Source: Microbacterium sp.
GTDB taxonomy: Bacteria > Actinomycetota > Actinomycetes > Actinomycetales > Microbacteriaceae
Direction of reading: 5' to 3'
DNA length: 64,000 bases
NCBI RefSeq assembly: GCF_026393345.1
Contig: NZ_JAPLAI010000030.1
Span: 1 to 64,000, forward strand
The notes beneath the pieces were generated by a model, which ran no database searches, was not told the origin of the DNA, and saw only the letters and a program-made list of their open reading frames with translations. This document shows, one piece after another, positions 33,966 through 41,876 of the stretch. Each line of letters opens with the position of its first letter. Position 1 is the stretch's first letter. The position numbers and the translations under genes were made by a program.

Positions 33966-34181
33966 TTACTCCGTGCCGATGGACTTGTCGGCGCGCTCCC
34001 GCGCCTTCGCGATCTGCTCGGCGTACTTCCCTGCGCTGAGCTTGTCCGCTCCACCCGCCGCCCCGTCGAGGAGCTTGTCGCTGATCTGCTCGGCCCGCTC
34101 GCTCTTCAGCGCCGCGTCGATCTTGTCCTGGTTCTGGGTGTACAGGGCCTTGCCCTTGGTCACGAAGTCTTCGAGTCCCAT
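33966..34181 (-). CDS. Rv0909/MT0933-like antitoxin-family protein
   Basis: A 71-aa helical protein whose start MGLEDFVTKGKAL and later DKLSAGKYAEQIAKARERAD match the MT0933 (Rv0909) antitoxin family. In Mycobacterium tuberculosis the partner Rv0910 is an SRPBCC-fold toxin encoded next door. No such gene adjoins this one; the SRPBCC gene at 27623 is 6 kb away and preceded by different neighbours. So it may be a solitary stress-type protein rather than a working antitoxin. AAGGAG precedes the ATG. Confidence 0.7.
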   Translation of the reverse strand: MGLEDFVTKGKALYTQNQDKIDAALKSERAEQISDKLLDGAAGGADKLSAGKYAEQIAKARERADKSIGTE

Positions 34182-34299
34182 GTCGTCTCCTTGTCGTCGT
34201 GGCGCTGAGTCGGCGCATCCCAGACATTGTGGCGGCGGGCAACGCTCGCGATGTAGGGCTTGCCAAGGCGGGGGAGGCCGGTCCCGCTACGCTCGCAGC

Positions 34300-34527
34300 A
34301 TGACCGATGAGACTCCGGATGCGGTGACCCCCGGCGTCTACGAGCACTTCCGCGGTGCGCGGTACGAGGTGATCGGCACCGGCCGGCACAGCGAGACCGA
34401 GGAGTGGCACGTCTTCTACCGGCAGCTGTACGGCGACCGCGGCTTCTGGGTGCGTCCGCTGCGGATGTTCACCGAGGAGGTCGATCGCGACGGCGCTCGC
34501 GGCCCGCGTTTCCGTCGGGTGGAGTGA
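34300..34527 (+). CDS. DUF1653-family protein
   Basis: A 75-aa protein matching DUF1653 throughout: GVYEHFRGARYEVIGTGRHS, then YRQLYGDRGFWVRPLRMF and a closing GPRFRRVE. The fold is a small beta-barrel of unknown function. The ATG at 34300 gives the family-typical start. Convergent with the transglycosylase gene three bases away. Confidence 0.85.
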   Translation: MTDETPDAVTPGVYEHFRGARYEVIGTGRHSETEEWHVFYRQLYGDRGFWVRPLRMFTEEVDRDGARGPRFRRVE

Positions 34528-34530
34528 GGC

Positions 34531-35274
34531 CTACGGGGTGGTGGTGTCGGCGACCCGTTCCCCGGACAGCTGCTCGACCACACCGACCGCAGCGGGCCAG
34601 TACCGCGCGTAGTGCTGCGGGTCGCGGTTGATCTGCGTGCGGTGCGCGACGAGGGTGGGCTGCAGCTGCTGCCGTTCCGGGTCGGGCACCTTCCGCAGCA
34701 TCGCGCGGTAGAAGAGCGTTGCCGCGGTGTACGGGTCGAGGCGCTGTTCTCGGCTGCCCCAGCCGTCCTGCTGCTGGAAGAGTCCGATCGATGTGGTGCG
34801 TGACCCGTCGGGATTGGTGATGCCGCCCGTCTCCCAGTCCCCGTAGTCGATGTTGCGCAGCGACGACTCGCCCATCGCGGTCATGACGGCGATGGCTTGA
34901 TCGCGCAGCGGGAGGCCGAGGTCGCGGCCCGCCGCCATGATCGTCGATGCGTTGTCGAGCTGCTCGGCGTCGTACGATGCGGCGGGTTGTTCGGCCACGG
35001 GCCCGGTGGCGATGCTGCTGCCGAGGTCGCCCATGCTCTGCCCCAGGTCGTCGAAGGCGCGGACGGCGGTCCCGATGACGACGACCACCCCGACCAGCAG
35101 TACGAGGCTCACCGCGGTGACCGTGGAGATGACGGCGATCCGCATCCGTCGGGCGCGTGCAATGCGTGCCGCGCGCGTGTTCCGGCGCCGCGGGCGCGTC
35201 GTCCGGGACGGGCGTGAGGTCGATCGAGACGCCCGCACCGACGGCGCGGCTGAGGAGGTGCCCGCGCGCGTCAT
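34531..35274 (-). CDS. Secreted/anchored lytic transglycosylase-like protein
   Basis: A 247-aa protein. A very basic, disordered N terminus (about 1-45) leads into one membrane helix (46-70), then a lysozyme-like domain: AVMTAMGESSLRNIDYGD has the catalytic Glu of the SLT type, followed by SIGLFQQQDGWGSREQRLD. It should cleave peptidoglycan outside the membrane. It lies 46 bp downstream of the beta-helix gene on the same strand and is likely the last gene of that operon, where a wall-opening enzyme would fit polymer export. Confidence 0.78.
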   Translation of the reverse strand: MTRAGTSSAAPSVRASRSTSRPSRTTRPRRRNTRAARIARARRMRIAVISTVTAVSLVLLVGVVVVIGTAVRAFDDLGQSMGDLGSSIATGPVAEQPAASYDAEQLDNASTIMAAGRDLGLPLRDQAIAVMTAMGESSLRNIDYGDWETGGITNPDGSRTTSIGLFQQQDGWGSREQRLDPYTAATLFYRAMLRKVPDPERQQLQPTLVAHRTQINRDPQHYARYWPAAVGVVEQLSGERVADTTTP

Positions 35275-35320
35275 GCCTGAATTCTCGCAGCCGAAGTCGG
35301 GTGCGGGCTCGGAATGCGGC

Positions 35321-37636
35321 TCAGCGCCCGCGCTGCTGCCGAGCGCGTGATGACCCGTCCGCGAGCGTCTCTTCCACCCACTGCTCGATGCGCCACGCGG
35401 GCACACGGAATAGGCGCGCGACCGACGACGCGGGGTATCCCGCCTCGAGCACCGCGGCGACGGCGAACTGCTGCATCGAGGTGAAATCGCGGCCGGCGAG
35501 CAGGGCGCGGAGGTCTTGCAGCGACCGGGGCCCGGTGGTGCGGCCGGGGGATGCGGCGGACCCGGCGCCCGGGGACGGCCGGGAGCCGCCGAGCGGAGGC
35601 CGGGCCGTCGCGGGCGTGGCGGCTGCGGCTTTCGTCGAGCGGACCGGCGTCGCGTGTGGCACGGGGGATGCAGGCGCGACGCCATTGCGGGAGGCGAGCT
35701 CGGCCCGGAACGTCGCCGCGCGTGCCGCCGCGTCGTCGACCCTCGGCGCCGGCGCAGATGCCACCATCGACCTCGGCGCCTGTCCCGACGGCTGCCCCGT
35801 GGCCGGTGCAGCCCCGGGAACCGTGGCCGGCACGGTCTCCTGCCCCGGAGTGCCGTATGCGGCAAGCTGGCCCAGGCCGTAGCGGACGATGGCCTCTTCG
35901 AGCAGGTGGCGCAGCTCGCGGTGGTCCCGGCGGCGCGCGAGGATGAACGGCGCTCCCACCGCGGGGACCACGAGCACCAGCAACCAGAGCCAGGCCATCG
36001 GGTGCCGGTTGAGCCACTGCAGTGCTTCGGGTCGGAAGTCCCACCCCGCGGTGTCGTTGTCGGCCACGACGGCGTCGGCGTGCTCGATGATCTGCACCGC
36101 ATCCTGCCCGATGCCGATGATCGTGTTCCCCGTCACGGTCGTGCGGTCGGTGCCGGCGAGCTGAATGGCGTTGCCCTCGTCGATCGTCACCGTGTTGCCG
36201 CTGAGAGCGATCCGGGCGTCGTCGACGCGCACACCGACCGTGGAGCCCGTGATGGTCGATCCGGTGACCTTCGCATCGGTGATGTCCCCGTCGATCACGA
36301 GGGGGACGCTGCGGCGCGAGGTCAGCCTCGCATCGGTGATGCTGACGGTGTGCGCCTCGCCCCGGATGGCCAGGGCGGTTGACGTGCCGTCCACATCCGC
36401 GCCGTCGATCAGCACGTTGTTGCCCGAATCGACGGTGATCCCGCCACTCTCGTTGTCGGTCGCGGTCAGCCCCGACACGGTGAAGCCGGCGGCGAGGGTG
36501 GTCGCTTCGCCCGACGGATTCGGCCCGTTCGCCAGCGGCGCGCCCGTGATGCGCAGGCCGAACGCTGCGGTGCGCGCGACGCTGCTGTCGGTGACCGCGA
36601 CGAGGCTCGAGCCCTGCTCGACCGTGATGCCGTCGCGGCCTGTTCCGTCGACGGCGGTGTCGCTGATAGTGACGCCGATGGATCCGCCGGTCACCTCGAT
36701 GCCGCTCAGGTCGGCCCGGAGGACCGTGGCCGAGGTCACGGAGCTGTCGATCACGCCGGACAGGAACACGCCGAAGGCCAGGTCGACGTGCTCGGTGTGG
36801 CTGAGGGCGGCGCTGGCGAGCCCCACGTCGGTTGCGGTGACGGCGACACCGCCGGTGCGCCCGCTCCAGAACCCGAGCTGCTCGTAGCGGGTGAAGGACG
36901 ACTCGAAGCGTCCGTTGCGGACGAGCACGAAACCGCGGCCGTCGCTCGTGTCGGTATCGACGGCGCCGAGGTTCTCGTCCCACGAGGTGACGACGAAGGG
37001 CTCACCTTCGGCGCCGTTGAGTGCGATCGTGCCGCCCCATCCGACGAGCTCGGTGAAGCCGGTGTCGGTGCTCAGCATGCGTAGCGTGGTGCCGGGCGCG
37101 TCGACCTGGAGCCGCGCGCCGGAACGCACGACGACCGGCCGCACCAGGCTGAGGGTCGTCGCGTCGTCCTGGCGCACGGCGCCGCTCGCGATGAGGTCGC
37201 CGAGACCGTACGGCTCGTCCCGCGCCGACAGGATGACCGTGCCGTAGTCGGTGAGCGCCCGCGGGTCATCCCAGGCCAGTCGTGAGACGCCGGTGAGCCA
37301 GCCGTCTACGGCCGCCACGATGAGGGCGGGAGTGGATGCGGCGACCCGCTCGGTCACGTCCTCGGCCGAGGTCATACCGCCCGCACCGCCGTCGAGCGCA
37401 GCGGGGGTCGCCGCAGCCGTGGCTGCCTCCGACGGGGAGGGCGCGGATGGCGTGGGTGACGCGGCCGCCCACGGAGTAGCGCCGTTCCCGGCGAGCAGGT
37501 TGCCTGTGACCACGATGCCGACGACGAGCGCGACGGTGAGCAGGACCATGATCGACCGCGTCAGTGTGGTGCGGGTGACGGAGGTGTCGCCGCGCTCCTC
37601 CGCGGTGATCGCACCGTCGTCGCGCGGGTCGCTCAT
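35321..37636 (-). CDS. Two-TM protein: extracellular beta-helix plus cytoplasmic HTH-like tail
   Basis: A 771-aa protein with an unusual layout. TM1 is at about 27-46. Residues about 100-525 are short repeats with Asn/Thr/Val ladders (GSTITGSTVGVRVDDARIAL, TVTGNTIIGIGQ), a right-handed parallel beta-helix as in polysaccharide lyases and C5-epimerases such as AlgG. TM2 lies at about 543-565. A cytoplasmic Ala/Pro linker follows and the last ~65 residues carry the helical module (SMQQFAVAAVLEAGYPASSV then ARLFRVPAWRIEQW) shared with the protein at 31840-33282. Its ATG overlaps the GT2 stop by four bases (ATGA), so the two are translationally coupled. Confidence 0.8.
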   Translation of the reverse strand: MSDPRDDGAITAEERGDTSVTRTTLTRSIMVLLTVALVVGIVVTGNLLAGNGATPWAAASPTPSAPSPSEAATAAATPAALDGGAGGMTSAEDVTERVAASTPALIVAAVDGWLTGVSRLAWDDPRALTDYGTVILSARDEPYGLGDLIASGAVRQDDATTLSLVRPVVVRSGARLQVDAPGTTLRMLSTDTGFTELVGWGGTIALNGAEGEPFVVTSWDENLGAVDTDTSDGRGFVLVRNGRFESSFTRYEQLGFWSGRTGGVAVTATDVGLASAALSHTEHVDLAFGVFLSGVIDSSVTSATVLRADLSGIEVTGGSIGVTISDTAVDGTGRDGITVEQGSSLVAVTDSSVARTAAFGLRITGAPLANGPNPSGEATTLAAGFTVSGLTATDNESGGITVDSGNNVLIDGADVDGTSTALAIRGEAHTVSITDARLTSRRSVPLVIDGDITDAKVTGSTITGSTVGVRVDDARIALSGNTVTIDEGNAIQLAGTDRTTVTGNTIIGIGQDAVQIIEHADAVVADNDTAGWDFRPEALQWLNRHPMAWLWLLVLVVPAVGAPFILARRRDHRELRHLLEEAIVRYGLGQLAAYGTPGQETVPATVPGAAPATGQPSGQAPRSMVASAPAPRVDDAAARAATFRAELASRNGVAPASPVPHATPVRSTKAAAATPATARPPLGGSRPSPGAGSAASPGRTTGPRSLQDLRALLAGRDFTSMQQFAVAAVLEAGYPASSVARLFRVPAWRIEQWVEETLADGSSRARQQRGR

Positions 37637-38895
37637 GCCGCCGCGCTTCCGGATGCGGGCGCGGCGGGCTCCGCATCCATTGTCGAGCCCAGACTGGCCT
37701 CGCTCTGGCCCTCGCCGCCCTGCGAGGAATCCGAGCGGGTGAGCCAGCCCTGCTTGTTCATCGTGAGGAGCGCGAATACTTTGATCGGCAGCGCGACGAG
37801 GATGATCACGCCGGTCACGAGCGGCAGAATCGCGATGTCTTCGGGGCGACGCCACAGGTGCGAGAAGCCGCGGATGCCGCGGCCGACGATGACCCACAGC
37901 AGTGCCACCGCGAACGAGAGCAGGGCGTGGTCGGAGCGGAGCGCGAGCACGACGTACGTGAGCGCCACGGCCATCGTGAACGGGGTGATAAGGATCTGCA
38001 TCATCGCGATCTGCGAGATGACCGGCGCCTTGAAGACCCAGCCCTTCGCGATGGCGGTGAGGTAGCAGCGGTAGGAGTTGCGGCTCCAGCGCACCCGCTG
38101 CTTGACGAAGGCGCGGAAGGTGCCGGGGAACATCGACAGGGCGCGGGCGCTGTCCTGGTGTACGACGCGCAGGCCCTGCGACAGTACGAGCCAGGTCATG
38201 CGGCCGTCGTCGCCGGCGACGCATTCACGACCGAGGAAGACCTCGTGTTCGAGGCGCTCGACCTGCGGCACGATCGCGGAGGTGCGGTAGGCGGCGGTGC
38301 GGCCGGACGCGCAGATGACGCCGCCGTAGCGACCCATGGCGGGGGCGTAGTCGGTGTAGCGCAGATCGATGATCCAGTCGGCGACGCGACGCCACACGCT
38401 CGAGTGCGGCCGGTACACGTTCTGCCGTGTCGACACCGCACCGACAGCGGGGTCGATGAACGGCATCTGGATGGCATCGTGCATGCCGTCCTCCCACGCC
38501 GTATCGGAGTCGACGAAGAGGATGAGCTCGGTGTCGACCATCCGCATGCCGTGTCCGAGCGCCGACCGCTTGCCGTGGTGCTCGAACATGACGACATCGA
38601 CGTTCGGATACCCGAGGGCTTCGATGCGCGTCTGCGCCTCGACATCGGCCACGTCGAGCACGATGAGGATGCGGGTCGGGTGCTGCCGCACCCAGGTGGC
38701 GAGGCACCGCAGCAGGACGTCGGGATCTTCGTGGAAGGACGGGACGACGACGGTCGTGGTGGTGCGAAAGTCGTTGACGACCGGTCGCGTGATCGCCGAC
38801 AGCACCTTGCGGACGATCCAGTAGCCCCAGGAGATGATTCCGAGTACGCCGAACGGCAGTGCCCACAGCACGTAGTCGATCGGGTTCGCCGGCAT
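37633..38895 (-). CDS. Processive GT2 glycosyltransferase (cellulose/hyaluronan/Alg8-like)
   Basis: A 420-aa membrane synthase. One helix at about 8-28 precedes the GT-A catalytic domain with the first Asp in VLDVADVEAQ, DSD at 129-131, GDD at 228-230 (in place of TED/GED) and the Q-x-x-R-W signature QRVRW at 266-270, the mark of processive synthases. Three to four helices follow. It should polymerise a beta-linked sugar from a nucleotide sugar and help pass it through the membrane; the sugar is unknown. AGGGGG precedes ATG 38895. Neighbouring beta-helix proteins recall the Alg8/AlgG pairing of alginate loci. Confidence 0.88.
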   Translation of the reverse strand: MPANPIDYVLWALPFGVLGIISWGYWIVRKVLSAITRPVVNDFRTTTTVVVPSFHEDPDVLLRCLATWVRQHPTRILIVLDVADVEAQTRIEALGYPNVDVVMFEHHGKRSALGHGMRMVDTELILFVDSDTAWEDGMHDAIQMPFIDPAVGAVSTRQNVYRPHSSVWRRVADWIIDLRYTDYAPAMGRYGGVICASGRTAAYRTSAIVPQVERLEHEVFLGRECVAGDDGRMTWLVLSQGLRVVHQDSARALSMFPGTFRAFVKQRVRWSRNSYRCYLTAIAKGWVFKAPVISQIAMMQILITPFTMAVALTYVVLALRSDHALLSFAVALLWVIVGRGIRGFSHLWRRPEDIAILPLVTGVIILVALPIKVFALLTMNKQGWLTRSDSSQGGEGQSEASLGSTMDAEPAAPASGSAAA

Positions 38896-38973
38896 CGCCC
38901 ACCCCCTGTAGACGCCGCGAGCCAGTCTAGGTGGTGCGGCGTTACACCCAGGTGAAAATGGGAGCGTGCGGGC

Positions 38974-39960
38974 TCAGTCGTCGCTCTCGGTGCAGGCGAC
39001 GTTGGTGCGGATCGAGGCGCCGGATGCGGTGGAGTTGTTGCAGCCGACGAGGTTGCCGCCGTCGCGGGCATCGCCCACCACCTCGATCGCGTAGGCGTCC
39101 GCGGCGACATCGAAGATGTTCGCGAGGAGGACGTTCCGAAGGCCCCAGCCTTCGAGGATCCGGTGGATCTGGATGCCGGCGTCGGATGCGGTCACCTGGT
39201 TCGCGCGCAGCATCCAGTCGTTGCCCTTGACGTCGATGACGGAATCGACCTGTGCGTCGCCGGCGATTGAGAGCCGGTTGTTCGAGATGACGCCGTTCGA
39301 GGTGCCCTCTTTGACGTCGATCGCCTCCGCCGTGGTCTCGGAGACCGTGTTGCGCAGGAGCACGTTGTGGTCGCTCGCGTCCGGCGCGCACTCCGTGTAT
39401 TCGCACCAGTTCGGCTGGGCGGTGCCGATGTAGATCCCCTCGCCGTAGGCCGGCATCGTGAGTCCGGTGTGGTGGACGGTCGACCCGACGATCGAGTTGC
39501 CGCTGCTGCCGCTGCGCAGATGGATGCCTTCCTGGCCGGTGTGCGACACCTCGAGATCGGTGAGCACGTTGGAGCTCGAGGCATCGAGCATGATGCCCTT
39601 CGAGCCGCCGACGACGCCGAACCCGTCGAGCTTCCAATGTGAGGCGCCGTCGAGGTGCAGGGCGTAGCCGCTGTCGCCGCCATCGATCACCGCCCCACGC
39701 GACCCGCAGAGTGTGATCTCTTCTTCCCCGCGACCCGAGGCCGTGATGGTGAAGTGTCCCGAGTAGGTGGTGTCGGCGAGTTGCAGCACGTCGCCCGGCT
39801 GTGCGGCATCGAGCGCCTCTTGCAGAGCTGTGACCGAGTCGCCGACGGGGTCGGCACCCGGTCCGCATCCGGAGTCGGTGTCGATCGACGCGCAGGCCGT
39901 GAGGGCGAGCGCGGCGAACGTCATGACCACGCCCGTCGTCGCCCTGCTGCCCCAGCCCAC
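38974..39960 (-). CDS. Secreted right-handed beta-helix lipoprotein
   Basis: A 328-aa lipoprotein. The signal peptide ends in the lipobox LTAC with Cys23. The mature part consists of repeated short strands with Asn/Gly/His turns (SSSNVLTDLEVSHTGQEGIH, GSSGNSIVGSTVHHTG), a parallel beta-helix as in pectate lyases, epimerases and NosD-like proteins. Catalytic residues cannot be fixed by eye. It precedes the GT2 gene by 78 bp on the same strand and is likely the first gene of the locus. The start is GTG 39960 with a poor ribosome site. A decayed partial copy lies at 43570-43989. Confidence 0.85.
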   Translation of the reverse strand: MGWGSRATTGVVMTFAALALTACASIDTDSGCGPGADPVGDSVTALQEALDAAQPGDVLQLADTTYSGHFTITASGRGEEEITLCGSRGAVIDGGDSGYALHLDGASHWKLDGFGVVGGSKGIMLDASSSNVLTDLEVSHTGQEGIHLRSGSSGNSIVGSTVHHTGLTMPAYGEGIYIGTAQPNWCEYTECAPDASDHNVLLRNTVSETTAEAIDVKEGTSNGVISNNRLSIAGDAQVDSVIDVKGNDWMLRANQVTASDAGIQIHRILEGWGLRNVLLANIFDVAADAYAIEVVGDARDGGNLVGCNNSTASGASIRTNVACTESDD

Positions 39961-40012
39961 CCTTGAACAGTAGACGAGGCGGATGCGGGCGCGGAGGCGC
40001 TCCCGCAGTACC

Positions 40013-40032
40013 TATATGATATCTGCTATATA
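40013..40032. promoter_or_regulatory. AT-rich dyad, likely promoter/operator of the nucleoside hydrolase operon
   Basis: TATAT-N10-ATATA with TATGAT (a near-consensus -10) at 40015 lies 23-42 bp before the start of the nucleoside hydrolase. GntR regulators bind such dyads, and a GntR gene is the second gene of the operon, so autoregulation is likely. Confidence 0.5.
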
Positions 40033-40054
40033 ACCGGAAAAGAGGGAAGCGCTC

Positions 40055-40990
40055 ATGGTCGAACGGCTCATCATCGACACGGACACGGCGCAGGACGATG
40101 CCTTCGCGATGTTGATCGCGATGCGGCATCCGAACACGCAGGTCGACGCAGTGACGATCAACTACGGCAACGTCGGGTTCGATCAGATGGTCGAGAACGC
40201 CCTCTACACGATCGAGGTGGCGGGCTTCGGCGGCACCATCCCGGTGTACCCGGGGGCGCGGTTGCCGATGTTGGCGCCCTTCGACGATTCCTCGTACGTG
40301 CACGGATCCGACGGGTTCGGCGGGGCGGGCTTCCCCCCTGCGGTGCAGCGGCCCGAGCAGGAGAACGCCGTGACCGCGCTGCTGCGGCTCATCGACGAGA
40401 ACCCGGGCGAGTACACGATCGTCGCGCAGGCGCCGTTGACGAACATCGCGTGCGCGGTCGTGGCCGATCGGTCGTTCGCCACGAAGGTCAAGCACCTCGT
40501 GGTCATGGGCGGGTCGAACAACGCTGCCGGCAACATCACCGCTGCGGCAGAGGCGAACTTCTTCCACGATCCCGAGGCGGCCGCGATCGTGATGCGCGCC
40601 GGCTTCTCCGTCACGCTCGTGCCGTGGAACCTCACCATGGAGCAGGGCGTGTTCACCCTCGACCAGCTTGCGCAGATCGCCGCGCTCGGCACTCCGCAAT
40701 CCGAGTTCTTCACCCGCGCGAACCAGGGGACGCTCGCCTACAACAAGAAGGCGCACGACATGGATGGCAGCACGCATCCGGATTCGCTGGCCGCGGCGAT
40801 CGCCGCCGACCCCCGCATCGTCACGAAGGCGACCGACTACTTTGTCGACGTCGAGACCGGAGGCGGGCTCACCGCCGGGGACAGCCTCGTCGACGCGGTA
40901 CGTCGATCCGGACGTGAGCCCAATGCCCGGGTGATCGAGGAGATCGATGAGGACCTCTTCTTCCAGACCATGCTCAGCGTGCTGTCATGA
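40055..40990 (+). CDS. Inosine-uridine-type nucleoside hydrolase
   Basis: A 311-aa enzyme splitting ribonucleosides into base and ribose. The N-terminal Ca2+-binding motif reads IDTDTAQDDAFAM with Asp8, Asp10 and Asp14/15 kept, though the usual DTDPGxDD is changed to DTDTAQDD. Later landmarks LVVMGGSNNAAGN and ANFFHDPEAA are typical. GAGGGAAG precedes ATG 40055. Its stop overlaps the GntR start by four bases, so the pair forms a nucleoside salvage operon with its regulator. Confidence 0.88.
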   Translation: MVERLIIDTDTAQDDAFAMLIAMRHPNTQVDAVTINYGNVGFDQMVENALYTIEVAGFGGTIPVYPGARLPMLAPFDDSSYVHGSDGFGGAGFPPAVQRPEQENAVTALLRLIDENPGEYTIVAQAPLTNIACAVVADRSFATKVKHLVVMGGSNNAAGNITAAAEANFFHDPEAAAIVMRAGFSVTLVPWNLTMEQGVFTLDQLAQIAALGTPQSEFFTRANQGTLAYNKKAHDMDGSTHPDSLAAAIAADPRIVTKATDYFVDVETGGGLTAGDSLVDAVRRSGREPNARVIEEIDEDLFFQTMLSVLS

Positions 40991-41742
40991 CCTCGCCGTT
41001 GCGCATCGAGGTCGGGCAGCCGCTGCGCATCGCGGTGTACGACCGCATCGCTCGCGCGATCCGCGACGGCGACTACGCCCTCGGGGAGCTGCTGCCGAGT
41101 GATGCCGAGTTCTCGGCGAGCTTCGGGGTGAGTCGCACCGTCGTGCGTGAGGCCCTTCTGCTGCTCGAGGAGGATCGGCTCGTCCGCACGCGTCGCGGAG
41201 TCGGACGGTTCGTCGCGGATGCCGTTCCCGCTATCGGGTGGGAACGGCTGCGCCCCATCGAGCAGGTGCTGGGCGAATCGGGCGGCACCGCCGAGGTATC
41301 GCGGGTGTCCGAGGGGGAGCAGCAGGCCAGCGGCTTCGTCGCCGCGGCGTTCGGGGTGGAGGAGAAGGCGCCCGTGTGGGCGCGCGAGAGCGTTCTCCGC
41401 CGGTCCGGCAGGCCGGTGTGCGTGAGCTTCGAGTGCGTGCCCGGCGATTCGGCGTTGGCCGCGGAGCTCCGCGGCCGCGGATCATCGGCGCCCGGAACGT
41501 TGCTCGGTGAGCTTCTCTCGTTCGCGGGTCGGTCGGCGGTGGCGAGCCGGTGCGAGCTGACGGCGGGAGCAGCCGGTGCGCAGCGCGCAGCGCAGCTGGG
41601 TACCGACGAACACGCGCCGGTGCTCGTCATCACGCAGTTCGTCTCGATCGCCGGGTCGCCGGCGTACCTTGCGAAACACGTGCTCTCGCCGGATGCGGGG
41701 GCGGCAGAACTCGTGCAGACCTACGGGCCGGGGTCGGTGTAG
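40987..41742 (+). CDS. GntR-family regulator (HutC/UTRA type)
   Basis: A 251-aa regulator: an N-terminal GntR winged helix (about 12-78: YDRIARAIRDGDYALGELLP then FGVSRTVVREALLLLE) and a C-terminal UTRA-like effector domain (about 95-245: WARESVLRRSGRPVCVSFE). It probably senses a nucleoside or base and controls its operon through the dyad at 40013-40032. Confidence 0.87.
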   Translation: MTSPLRIEVGQPLRIAVYDRIARAIRDGDYALGELLPSDAEFSASFGVSRTVVREALLLLEEDRLVRTRRGVGRFVADAVPAIGWERLRPIEQVLGESGGTAEVSRVSEGEQQASGFVAAAFGVEEKAPVWARESVLRRSGRPVCVSFECVPGDSALAAELRGRGSSAPGTLLGELLSFAGRSAVASRCELTAGAAGAQRAAQLGTDEHAPVLVITQFVSIAGSPAYLAKHVLSPDAGAAELVQTYGPGSV

Positions 41743-41876
41743 GCAGCGATCCCAACCGCCGCCGCGAACACCGCGATCGCCCGCGGGCTGGTGCTGGTCC
41801 CTGGCTGTCATGGACTGGCACTGAGACCCGTGCGCCCCGGCTACGTCGGGAACGCGTGCGGCGTGAGGAGCACAGA

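Noticed and set aside
27623..34181. Toxin-antitoxin pair of the SRPBCC gene (27623) and the MT0933-like gene (33966)
   Set aside because: Rv0910/Rv0909 are adjacent in mycobacteria; here the two genes are 6 kb apart on different strands with unrelated neighbours.
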